From NCBI GenBank assembly GCA_964619935.1, contig CAZUGO010000011.1, positions 1 to 43,022 on the forward strand: 43,022 bases of DNA. Reading direction: 5' to 3'. Positions 1-7,668 of this stretch are shown here, piece after piece; positions within the stretch are counted from its first letter, which is position 1; each line of letters begins with the position of its first letter. The position numbers and the translations under genes are program-made. Origin of the DNA: CAZUGO01 sp964619935. GTDB lineage: Bacteria; Planctomycetota; Phycisphaerae; UBA1845; CAIVHJ01. A model generated the notes under the pieces. That model saw only the letters and a list, made by a program, of their open reading frames with translations, was not told the origin of the DNA and made no database searches.

Positions 1-433
1 CAGCCCATCCTCCTGTGTCGTGGCTTCCACCAGGCGGTTCCAGGCGTCGTAGACGTATTTGAAAGTCCCGTTGTCCGTTAGGTTACCGTTGTTATCGTGG
101 GTAGAGCTGACCTGCGTGGTCGTAAAATCGTCGGCGTAGACGATGTCATCTCCGGCGTCGGCAATGTCATCATCGGCATTGTTGTCGTAGCCGACCGTGA
201 TGTTCCTGAACTTTGGATCCTCGCCGGTCAGGCCGATACCGCCGCTGGTGGCGGTGCTGGTGGTCTTTGTTGATCTTGAGCGAGCCGGACAGCCAGACCT
301 TGAGGGTCGTGCCGCTGGCCTTGACCTTCAGGGACACCCAATTGCCCCCACCCAAATGGGAAGCGCCGGCCAGTGAGGTGTGCTCGCCGTCGACCACCGA
401 CACCAGGTCGACATTGGCTGCGGCCAATTCGAC
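1..433 (-). pseudogene. RHS/YD-repeat protein fragment, frameshifted, runs off the left edge
   Basis: Read on the minus strand, the part nearest the window edge (about 262 down to 1) encodes a YD-repeat protein, with phrases such as DNNGNLTDNGTF and YVYDAWNRLVEAT. These are typical of RHS-type secreted or toxin-associated repeat proteins. Upstream, about 433 to 262, a second frame encodes a beta-rich stretch (GNWVSLKVKASGTTLKVWL) like a LamG/concanavalin-type domain. The two join sensibly only if one base is removed (or two added) around 255-270, where the first frame reaches ...LKINKD and the second resumes STATSGGIGL. No start codon or ribosome-binding site precedes it; the upstream DNA is short repeats. 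It is either a decayed internal piece of a larger gene or a sequencing error in a live one. The C-terminus is outside the window. Function of the intact protein cannot be stated. Confidence 0.6.
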
Positions 434-465
434 CCGATAGGGGGCTGCGACCCGATAGGGGGCTG
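430..465. repeat. Two perfect 18-bp tandem copies
   Basis: The unit CGACCCGATAGGGGGCTG occurs at 430-447 and again, unchanged, at 448-465. It lies between the RHS remnant and the other short repeats, inside DNA with no credible gene. Confidence 0.9.
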
Positions 466-497
466 TCCCCTTTCCTCTCCTGTCCCCTTTCCTCTCC
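464..497. repeat. Two perfect 17-bp tandem copies
   Basis: The unit TGTCCCCTTTCCTCTCC occurs at 464-480 and 481-497. It is pyrimidine-rich and follows directly on the 18-bp repeat, so two unrelated short duplications sit back to back. Confidence 0.9.
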
Positions 498-519
498 CTG
501 GAGCCGCGGACTTGAGGGG

Positions 520-651
520 AAATGGTGGTACCAAATAATCCAAATGGTGGTACCAGAATTGTCAAATCGTGGTACCAAATGGTTCAAATGAAGATACCAT
601 TTGATATAAATGGTATCTTCATTTGGTAAAAATGGTGGTACCATTTAATCT
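520..651. repeat. Array of six 22-bp units with a GGTACC core
   Basis: Six consecutive units begin exactly 22 bp apart, at 520, 542, 564, 586, 608 and 630, each starting AAAT. Units 1, 2 and 6 share the core AAATGGTGGTACC; unit 3 has one change (AAATCGTGGTACC); unit 4 is AAATGAAGATACC; unit 5 carries the reverse complement of the unit-4 core. The remaining 9 bp of each unit vary. The array is much more AT-rich than its surroundings. The 22-bp period is about two helical turns, so all cores would face the same side of the DNA. It is not a CRISPR, because the spacers are only 9 bp. Confidence 0.85.
585..625. repeat. Perfect 18-bp inverted repeat with 5-bp loop
   Basis: Left arm 585-602 is CAAATGAAGATACCATTT, the loop is GATAT (603-607), and the right arm 608-625 is its exact reverse complement. 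It is formed by units 4 and 5 of the 22-bp array being in opposite orientation. It could form a cruciform or RNA hairpin, but no T-run follows on either strand to make it an ordinary terminator. Confidence 0.9.
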
Positions 652-1006
652 GTAATCCTCCCGTGGGCTGGAAACGTTCCTGTCGGGACGCGCCCCAGCC
701 CCCCAGCCCGCCAAGCTGCGAACCCCAGTTGCAAGCAGGCGGCGGCACTTCGCGGCGTGCGTGGGCCTGTTTGGGGGATTAGGGGCGGGTTGGTGTTTCA
801 TCGCCCCCGGCAGCGGCGCGGCACTCGCGCGGCCGGGCAGGGGTCCCACCCCCAGGGTCCCATAACCGCGGCGGCGCACGGTGGCGGCGAGCCCTGCGGG
901 CCTGCGAAAGTCAGGTCCGGTCACGGTCCAACCGATAAAGCAGATGACCGTCAGCCGTCTTTGACCCGGTAGCCAAGTGGAAAACAGAGCACGAGGGCTT
1001 GTTGAC
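652..1006. other. Non-coding stretch, nothing recognised
   Basis: About 355 bases between the 22-bp array and the lipoprotein gene. The open frames here have no ribosome-binding site and no recognisable protein character. No RNA gene or clear promoter was seen. The last bases include GAGGG at 993-997, the likely ribosome-binding site of the next gene. Confidence 0.5.
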
Positions 1007-1750
1007 ATGACCCACGAGAACCGACGCATCCCCCCGCCCACCCTGTGGTGGCTGGGGCCCGTGGTCCTGCTGTGTGCCGGGTGTGGCTGGTATCCGGTGA
1101 TCGATGCCGGTCTGGATCAGGAGGTCGCCGAGCGCGCAGCCGTCCAACTGACCGCCATCAACCGCTCGGCCGCCGTCATCAGCGCCTACGTCTGGGAGCA
1201 GGTCGAAGGGCCCGCGGTGATGATCTTGAATGCCGATTCCAAGAGCGCCAACTTCGTGGCCCCGTATGTCGACGAAGAAACCACCCTGGCGTTCCAGGTG
1301 ACCGCCTTCGCCGCGCTGGTGTCAGTCGAACTGCCGGTGCTGGGAGGTGAACTGCCGCTGGAAGTGCCCAACACCGACATCACCCGGGTGACCGTCATGC
1401 CCAACCCCGCGCCACTGGTTGATGCCGGAGCCGACATGACCGTGATCTCGGGAACGCCGGTCCAGTTGGCCGGCGACGCGTTTATCGACGCCGATATCGA
1501 GTTGGCCACCCAATGGGTTCAGATCGACGGGCCCAGTGTGCACCTGACCAACCCGCGGAGCCTCCAGACCACTTTCGACGCGCCGCTGGTGGCCAGCAAC
1601 AGTGCGGTGGTGCTGCTGTTTGAGCTGACCGCCGAAGCCGAGCCCGGAAACATGGCCGGCGACACCGTTTCAGTCGTAGTCGCAGCCTCCGAGGCCGCCG
1701 CCGCCGCACTGCCCGGTCCAAACCCCGGCGGTGGCGCTGCCGGCGAATGA
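1007..1750 (+). CDS. Lipoprotein with PKD/REJ-like beta domains
   Basis: A 247-residue protein with a signal sequence ending in a lipobox (LLCAGC), so it should be cleaved before Cys and anchored in a membrane by lipid. The rest has two similar beta-rich blocks: VDAGADMTVISGTPVQLAG followed by a W-V-Q-I-D-GP strand, and an earlier diverged copy beginning DAGLDQEVAERAAVQL with WEQVEGP. This pattern (dAG.d......v.L.......Y.W.q..GP) is that of PKD/REJ-type immunoglobulin-like repeats in secreted proteins. The start was placed at 1007 because GAGGG lies about ten bases upstream and the signal sequence follows; an in-frame ATG at 977 has no such site. The C-terminus is Ala/Gly/Pro-rich. The role is probably structural or ligand-binding in the envelope; no catalytic motif is visible. 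Confidence 0.75.
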   Translation: MTHENRRIPPPTLWWLGPVVLLCAGCGWYPVIDAGLDQEVAERAAVQLTAINRSAAVISAYVWEQVEGPAVMILNADSKSANFVAPYVDEETTLAFQVTAFAALVSVELPVLGGELPLEVPNTDITRVTVMPNPAPLVDAGADMTVISGTPVQLAGDAFIDADIELATQWVQIDGPSVHLTNPRSLQTTFDAPLVASNSAVVLLFELTAEAEPGNMAGDTVSVVVAASEAAAAALPGPNPGGGAAGE

Positions 1751-1850
1751 CCCCTGGCCCCGCGATTGGCCCGACCCGACCCGCAGACCCCAGGCCCCTC
1801 CCGGCATGACATGATATGATGGCGGCAGCCCCCCCCAAAAGGACGCCGCA

Positions 1851-2537
1851 ATGCCCGGCTCGGCACCAGACAATTGGCGCGATGAGATTCGCGAGCTGCT
1901 CACGCAGGTTGGGCCCACCGGAAACTCGCCTGACGACCTCAAAGCCGCCGTCAAGAGATTCAGGGCCACCCAATGGCAACTGACCGCCAAGACCGCCCTG
2001 GCGCTGCTCGATAACGTCCTTGCCGATGGGCAGCGCGATGAGATCGTGTTCGGCATCCTGCTGCTGACGCTGTTCAAAAGGCAATTGCCAGAGACGACCT
2101 GGCCGGCCGTGACCGGCTGGACCGAACGGCTGGACAGCACGGTCATCGGCGACCTGCTGGCGGTCAACATCATCGGTCGGCTGGTCGCTGAAGAGCCCAA
2201 GCGCCTGCGCGTCGTGCAAGGCTGGCTGGCTTCGGAAAACGAATACCGGCGGCGGTGCGCAGTGATGACCGCTTGCACGGTACTGACCAAGGAAGGCTGC
2301 ACACCCAAAGCGCTGCTCAAACTGGTCGAACCGTTGATGCTCGATCCCTCGGCCCACGTGCACCAGGCGGTGGCCAAGGCCATCCGCCAAGTCAGCCGCA
2401 GCGATGAAGACCTGGCCGTGGCGCTCCTCAAGAAGTGGAAAGGCCGCTGCCACCCGGAGATCTTCCGGGAGGGTTCGCAAAACCTGTCGGCCGGGGCCCG
2501 CATCGCCCTGGGGAAGGCCAAGAGCCATCGCGCCTGA
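1851..2537 (+). CDS. AlkD-like DNA alkylation repair HEAT-repeat protein
   Basis: A 228-residue all-helical protein matching the DNA_alkylation (AlkC/AlkD) family of HEAT-like repeat DNA glycosylases, which remove alkylated purines without flipping the base. Visible family features are the central NIIGRLVAEEP segment, W-x-x-S-E-N-x-Y-R-R-R-C-A, and the later helix DPSAHVHQAVAKAIRQV. In AlkD the equivalent of the ENEYRRR block is ENLWLRR-like and lines the DNA groove. The start is supported by AAAAGGA at 1837-1843, eight bases upstream of ATG 1851, and a TATGAT box lies at 1815-1820. The family assignment is fairly sure. Whether it is an active glycosylase is not, because the catalytic Trp/Asp/Arg trio was not aligned. 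Confidence 0.75.
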   Translation: MPGSAPDNWRDEIRELLTQVGPTGNSPDDLKAAVKRFRATQWQLTAKTALALLDNVLADGQRDEIVFGILLLTLFKRQLPETTWPAVTGWTERLDSTVIGDLLAVNIIGRLVAEEPKRLRVVQGWLASENEYRRRCAVMTACTVLTKEGCTPKALLKLVEPLMLDPSAHVHQAVAKAIRQVSRSDEDLAVALLKKWKGRCHPEIFREGSQNLSAGARIALGKAKSHRA

Positions 2538-2712
2538 CCCACAGCCGCCCGGCACCTCCGCGACTTCGAGTCGTTTATCGCTCCTTCCAGCCCAATTGCA
2601 GCCACTGCCGCCCGCGCACTTGACCGATATCCAAGCCGTACACCCGTCTCCAATTGAGCTACAATGGTGTATTCGAGCCCGGGACCGATCCCGAGCGTGG
2701 CGGGCATGGGAT

Positions 2713-5067
2713 ATGCTTCTGACCGGTGTGAACACACACTGCACCATTGGAATCCTGGCGTTAGGCCTTGGCCTTGCAACCCTGCTGCCGGCCTGTCAGC
2801 CGCCCACCGGCGATGACGGCGGCAGCAATGCCTCAGGCTCGGATGGCAATAATGCCCAACCTGGGCAAGACAGCGATGGGGACGATCACCCGGATACCAC
2901 CGACAACTGCCCGGTCGTCCCCAACCCCAGCCAGGGCGATCTGGACGGCGATGGCATCGGCAATGCCTGCGACAACTGCGTCGACGACCGCAATGCAGAC
3001 CAGGCCGACGAAGATGGCGACGGGGTCGGCGATCTCTGCGACAACTGTCCGGAGGAAGCAAACCCAACGCAGCAGGACAGTGACGCCGACGGCATCGGCG
3101 ACGCCTGCGAACCGCCCAGCGGCCGCATCAGCGGTCAGATCACCGTCACCGCCGGCCGCGGCGCCCAAAGCACCGCCGGCGGCACGCCGGGTTTCGGCGG
3201 ACGGCGGGCGGCCTGTCGCGCCGATGAACTGCTGGTGGTCCTGGAGCCCGGCGTCAGCGAGGCCCAGCGGCAGGCCTTCGATCATGACCCCGACCTCAGC
3301 TTACTGAGCGCCTCACCGTCGGGCATCCGCCGTTATCGCTGCCGAACACCCTCGTATGCCGACACCGCTCAGAAGCGCTACCTGGCGCTGCTGCATCAAG
3401 CACGGTTGCTCCGCCGCGATCCGCGGGTGCGTATGGCCGAGCCGAATTACCTGCGGTATGTGCACGCCGTGCCCAATGATCCACTGTATGACCGGCAATG
3501 GCATTACAACGCCATCCACCTGCCGGCTGCCTGGGACCACGTCACCGGCACCACGAACGTCGTCGTGGCAGTGATCGACACCGGTGTCCTCACCGGCCAC
3601 CCCGACCTGCAGGGACGCCTGGTTGCCGGATACGACTTGATCAGCAATGCAACCACCGCCGCCGACGGCGATGGCCTCGACGACGACCCCAACGATCCCG
3701 GAACGCCCGACGACGACAGCGTCTTCCATGGGACCCATGTGGCCGGCACCCTCGGAGCCGCTACCGACAACAACACCGGCGTGGCCGGCGTCACCTGGAA
3801 TTGCCGGATCATGCCGCTCCGGGCCCTGGGGCCGACCGGCAGCGGCACGGTGGCCGACATCATCGAGGCCCTGCGCTACGCCGGCGGATTGAGCAACGCC
3901 AGCGGCACGGTGCCCGACACGCCGGCAAAGGTCATCAACCTGAGCATCGGTGGCCTGGCGGGCGACCCGGTGTCAGAGGCCGAACAGGCAACCATGCAAC
4001 AACTGGTGGCCGCGGGGATCACCATTGTGGCGGCCGCCGGCAACGAAGGGTCCGACCTGCCGGCCCCGCCGGCCTCCTACCCCGAAACCATTTCGGTCGG
4101 TGCAGTAGACGTCGCCAACCGTCTGACTTCCTACTCCAACTTCGGCAGCACCATCGACGTGGTGGCGCCGGGGGGTGATTCCACCGGCGATCTCAATGGC
4201 GACGGCTATCCGGACGCGGTCCTGAGCACCTTCGGCAGCGGCAGTGGCGATACCACCAGCTTCACCTACAGCTTCTTTTCGGGGACCAGCATGGCCTGCC
4301 CGCACGTCAGCGGGGTGGCGGCCCTGCTGTTGAGCATCGATTCGAACCTGTCCCCGGCGGACATTCGGGCCATCCTCCAGGACACCGCCACCGATCTGGG
4401 GGCTGCGGGCCAGGACCTGCAATACGGTCACGGCCTGATCAACGCCGAGGCGGCCGTCCTGCGGGTCCTTGAGGGATTCGATCCCGACGCACCCCTGATG
4501 GCGCTCAGCGCCAACCATCTGGAGTTCGCCGCAGAGGCGACCGAACAGGTGGTGGACATCACCAACCTCAGCGGTGGAATGTTGCAGGTCACTGAACTGA
4601 TCGTCACCGTCGACGAGGGCGCCTGGCTGAGCGGCGAGTTGAGCGGAGGCGACGCCACCAGCAGCGCCACGCACATCGTGGTGACCGTCGACCGCAACGG
4701 CCTGCCCGCGGGGTCCTACGCTGGAGCCATTCGGGTGCGTGCCGTGGATCAGCCCGATCAGTTGATCACCGTCTTGCTGAACGTTGAAGTCCCCGACCTC
4801 GCCGTGGCGGTGATCATCGAAATCATCGATGCCGCTTCCCTGGAGGTCGTGGCGAGCACCCAGACCAGCGCCGCCGACGGCCTGGCGTACTCGGTCGGCG
4901 ACGTGCCGGTCGGCGCCTACCTGGTCATCGCCGGCACCGACAACGACGGCGACGGCGCCCTCTGCGAAGGTGCCGATTTCTGCGGGAGTTATCCCGATAC
5001 CGTGACCGTCGTGCAAAACGACACCACCACCGAGATCAACTTCAACATCTCCCTGGTCACCCCGTAG
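2713..5067 (+). CDS. Subtilase (S8) lipoprotein with thrombospondin type-3 repeats
   Basis: A 784-residue secreted serine protease. The signal sequence ends in a lipobox at Cys28 (LLPAC). Residues about 53-132 are calcium-binding thrombospondin type-3 repeats (DLDGDGIGNACDNC, DEDGDGVGDLCDNC, DSDADGIGDAC). A propeptide-like region follows (about 165-235), then the S8 domain with the catalytic triad Asp289 (VIDTGV), His339 (HGTHVAGT) and Ser526 (GTSMACPH), and the oxyanion Asn in AAAGNEGS. After about 590 come a beta-sandwich region and a C-terminal domain like carboxypeptidase regulatory repeats. The frame is open further upstream, but ATG 2713 is chosen because the signal sequence starts there; the ribosome-binding site is weak. 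It probably works at the cell surface. Its convergent neighbour is a second lipoprotein subtilase. Confidence 0.85.
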   Translation: MLLTGVNTHCTIGILALGLGLATLLPACQPPTGDDGGSNASGSDGNNAQPGQDSDGDDHPDTTDNCPVVPNPSQGDLDGDGIGNACDNCVDDRNADQADEDGDGVGDLCDNCPEEANPTQQDSDADGIGDACEPPSGRISGQITVTAGRGAQSTAGGTPGFGGRRAACRADELLVVLEPGVSEAQRQAFDHDPDLSLLSASPSGIRRYRCRTPSYADTAQKRYLALLHQARLLRRDPRVRMAEPNYLRYVHAVPNDPLYDRQWHYNAIHLPAAWDHVTGTTNVVVAVIDTGVLTGHPDLQGRLVAGYDLISNATTAADGDGLDDDPNDPGTPDDDSVFHGTHVAGTLGAATDNNTGVAGVTWNCRIMPLRALGPTGSGTVADIIEALRYAGGLSNASGTVPDTPAKVINLSIGGLAGDPVSEAEQATMQQLVAAGITIVAAAGNEGSDLPAPPASYPETISVGAVDVANRLTSYSNFGSTIDVVAPGGDSTGDLNGDGYPDAVLSTFGSGSGDTTSFTYSFFSGTSMACPHVSGVAALLLSIDSNLSPADIRAILQDTATDLGAAGQDLQYGHGLINAEAAVLRVLEGFDPDAPLMALSANHLEFAAEATEQVVDITNLSGGMLQVTELIVTVDEGAWLSGELSGGDATSSATHIVVTVDRNGLPAGSYAGAIRVRAVDQPDQLITVLLNVEVPDLAVAVIIEIIDAASLEVVASTQTSAADGLAYSVGDVPVGAYLVIAGTDNDGDGALCEGADFCGSYPDTVTVVQNDTTTEINFNISLVTP

Positions 5068-5158
5068 GACCGACACGGCCCCCCGTCGGAGCACCCCGAT
5101 CGACCCTGCGCACGCGAGGCGTGCCGGGTGGCCTGCTCACGTGCAGCGTGGACGTCTA

Positions 5159-7336
5159 TTAGGGAACATAGATTACGTCGACCGCAGCGAAGCGGCTGGC
5201 AGCTTCGTCGACGAGTTCAACCAGGATGCGGGTGATCTGGTTTTCGGGCAGGACAATGGCGCTGCCGCACAGTTGTTCGGGAACCTCGCCGCCAACGCAG
5301 GCGCCCACCCCCACCGGTGGTTCGATGGCGGTATCGGCGCCCGACTCGACCACGTAATAATCGGGTGACAGGCCGGACCCGACCTGGACCCGCGTCGCCG
5401 GATCAGCCGGACTCCAGGCAATCTCGGGACGGGGGCCGGAGCCCAGCAGCCGAACGTCAGCATCGCCGGGATCGAAGGCCTCACCCTCCGCCTCCAGGAA
5501 ATGCCATTGCACACTGTCAAAGTTCTTATAGGCGACCACGTTGTAGCCGCGCTGGAGCGGGTTGTAGATCAACGGGCGCGTCTCTGAGGCCAAACCTCCG
5601 ACCACGGCGCGGAGGTGCACCGTGCGGCGCTGTCCGCCCAGTTCGGGCACTTCCAGGATGGCCTGCTGCAGGATGCCGAAAAACGATTGCAGCGTTCCCA
5701 GGTCAATGCCGCGTAGAAAAGTCAGGAACTGATCCATCGACGACGGCACCACCGACTGCGGCGTCACCGGGCGCACCTGGTCGCCGTCGAGCAGTTCGAA
5801 AGTCACCGGGCCGGCCGGAAAGTAACCATACCAATACGTCAGTTCCTCGCTGAACGCTTCGGGCGTGGCTCCCAGGGATGACATCCCCGCCTGTTCCGAC
5901 ACCAGTGTCGGCCGGCTGACGCCGGTGTTGGTCACCAGACGCGGGTCCGGGATGAGATACGGACACGGCGGGTCGATCGCGTCCCGGAGCGCCGCGGACA
6001 GGTTCAACCGCCGCAGCGATCCGCCAAACCCGCTGTCCGCCGGCAACGGATCGCCCCGACTGGTCAAGCGCTCACGGACCTGGGTGGTGGTCAATGGGCC
6101 TTCCCGCTCCAACAACCAGGCCGCGGCGGCGGCCACCTGGACGCCGGCATATGACGTTCCGTCGGCAAACGCATGGGTTCCGCCGGACACCGCCACCAGC
6201 AGGTCCACGCCGGGCGCCGCCAGGTCGATGCTGGCGGCCCGATTCGAGAACGGCGCCGCATGATCACGGATGTCGGTCGCCCCCACCGAGATGACCGTCG
6301 AGTAACCCGCCGGAAAGCGTGCGTCACGGGCCTGGTCGCTGCGACCGTTATTGCCGGCCGCCGCCACCACGATCACGCCGCGGCTGTTGGCTTCAAAGAT
6401 CGCCCGGGCCAACGACTGTGAATCGGTCGAGAAGCTGAATCCCAGGTACAAGACGTCGGCCGGCGGAATCTCCGCCGTGGTCAGATCACCATCCCCGTCC
6501 CCGTTGATCGCCCCGATGATGGCCGTGACCGCCGCGTCCAGCCGCACGAACCCGCCCGAATCGGCGACCTTGTAAACACTCACGCCGAAGCCCGGCAGCA
6601 GACCGGCCATCTGGCCACCGTTGGTCGATGCCGCCAGCAGGCTGACCACGGCGGTCCCGTGACCCAGGAGGTCGCTGATGTTGGTGCCGCCGTCGGCGGT
6701 GTTGGTTCCGGTAATGACGTCGGAGGTGGCGAACTCCTGATGGGCCAGGAAACAACCGGAGTCCAGCACGGCAACCGTGACATCCCCGGATCCCAGCGAG
6801 ACCACCTCGCGGGCCCGCAACGCATTGGTGCTGAACAACTGGTATTGGGCGAACTCCGCCGAGGCGGCCTCCGGAATGAACTCCTCGACCCCGGCAAGCT
6901 CGCCGGCGACGTCGATCTCGGCGTAGGCCACGTCGCCCAACTGCTCGACCAGCGCCATGGCGGCGTCCTCGCCACCGGGGTCCACCCGGAACGAGGCCAC
7001 CCGAATATCCGAAATGACGTCCTGCACCTCGGCACCCAAAGCGGTCGCGGTGCTGTCCACCAGTTGAGCAAACAACATGTCGCTGACCTGCGAATCGTAG
7101 CCCACCAGGATCAAACCGAGGATCTGCGAATCAGGCCCTTCGCCGGTGCCGAAAGCATCATCGGCGCTGAGGTCGGGCAAGTCGTCGACGGTGTTGCCGG
7201 TGCCACCGTTATCGTTGCCATTGCCATTACTATTACTATTGCTATTGCCATTAGCGTTGCCGTCGGGCCCGGGCCCACAGCCCCACAGCAGGACCAGCCC
7301 CAGCGCCGCCCAGAGGCGTAATCCATTGTTTTGCAT
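5159..7336 (-). CDS. Second subtilase (S8) lipoprotein with Asn/Gly linker
   Basis: A 725-residue S8 serine protease. The signal sequence ends at lipobox Cys20 (LLWGC), followed by a low-complexity Asn/Gly/Ser linker (residues 26-48) that would hold the enzyme away from the membrane. The triad is Asp192 (VAVLDSGC), His226 (GHGTAVVSLLA) and Ser395 (DGTSYAGVQ), with Asn329 or Asn330 in AAAGNNG as oxyanion residue. The serine motif GTSYAGV differs from the usual GTSMAxP, and DSG replaces the common DTG; both occur in the superfamily. The C-terminal third (about 430-725) has no recognised domain. Translation is placed at ATG 7336; the longer frame upstream would bury the signal sequence. It ends 91 bp from the convergent protease gene. 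The two are only distantly alike outside the motifs, so a recent duplication is unlikely. Confidence 0.82.
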   Translation of the reverse strand: MQNNGLRLWAALGLVLLWGCGPGPDGNANGNSNSNSNGNGNDNGGTGNTVDDLPDLSADDAFGTGEGPDSQILGLILVGYDSQVSDMLFAQLVDSTATALGAEVQDVISDIRVASFRVDPGGEDAAMALVEQLGDVAYAEIDVAGELAGVEEFIPEAASAEFAQYQLFSTNALRAREVVSLGSGDVTVAVLDSGCFLAHQEFATSDVITGTNTADGGTNISDLLGHGTAVVSLLAASTNGGQMAGLLPGFGVSVYKVADSGGFVRLDAAVTAIIGAINGDGDGDLTTAEIPPADVLYLGFSFSTDSQSLARAIFEANSRGVIVVAAAGNNGRSDQARDARFPAGYSTVISVGATDIRDHAAPFSNRAASIDLAAPGVDLLVAVSGGTHAFADGTSYAGVQVAAAAAWLLEREGPLTTTQVRERLTSRGDPLPADSGFGGSLRRLNLSAALRDAIDPPCPYLIPDPRLVTNTGVSRPTLVSEQAGMSSLGATPEAFSEELTYWYGYFPAGPVTFELLDGDQVRPVTPQSVVPSSMDQFLTFLRGIDLGTLQSFFGILQQAILEVPELGGQRRTVHLRAVVGGLASETRPLIYNPLQRGYNVVAYKNFDSVQWHFLEAEGEAFDPGDADVRLLGSGPRPEIAWSPADPATRVQVGSGLSPDYYVVESGADTAIEPPVGVGACVGGEVPEQLCGSAIVLPENQITRILVELVDEAASRFAAVDVIYVP

Positions 7337-7668
7337 AGTGTTAATCCAGTTGAAGGAGCCCTTCGCACCCGCGGCGGCCCTCCGCGGGGCCGTTTGGGGT
7401 CGGACCATTCTAGCGCTGGCGGCAGTGTCCCGCTGCGCCCGCCGCCGTTCAAGTGCGGATCAAAGACATTGAAATTGCGGCCCGGCGGATTATGCTACGC
7501 GGGTCGGGCCGCTGCGCTCGACGTAACTCTCCGGAATGTCTACGGATACAGTTGGTGCTTTTTTTCACAATGTCGGTTTGATGTCCGAGGGGCATGGTCT
7601 AGAATCCAGAGAATTTATCTGGGCTCCAGGACCATGCACTGGCTTGTCCGGCTTCGGCGGTTTTCCAT
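7337..7668. other. Divergent intergenic region upstream of the respiratory cluster
   Basis: About 330 bases between the minus-strand subtilase and the octahaem cytochrome. It contains one good plus-strand promoter candidate (listed separately) and no credible gene. The leader from that promoter to the cytochrome start is about 165 bases long, enough for post-transcriptional control, but no known riboswitch was recognised. Confidence 0.6.
7469..7496 (+). promoter_or_regulatory. Sigma-70-like promoter candidate for the respiratory cluster
   Basis: TTGAAA (7469-7474), a 16-bp spacer and TATGCT (7491-7496). It points at the octahaem cytochrome gene, leaving a leader of roughly 165 bases. Assigned by sequence match only. 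Confidence 0.5.

Noticed and set aside
520..651. CRISPR array
   Set aside because: The unit is 22 bp with only 9-bp variable parts, one unit is inverted, and there are no cas genes.
2620..2665. TTGACC and TACAAT as a promoter for the first subtilase
   Set aside because: The spacing is 34 bp, far from the 16-18 bp needed; TACAAT alone is too weak to call.
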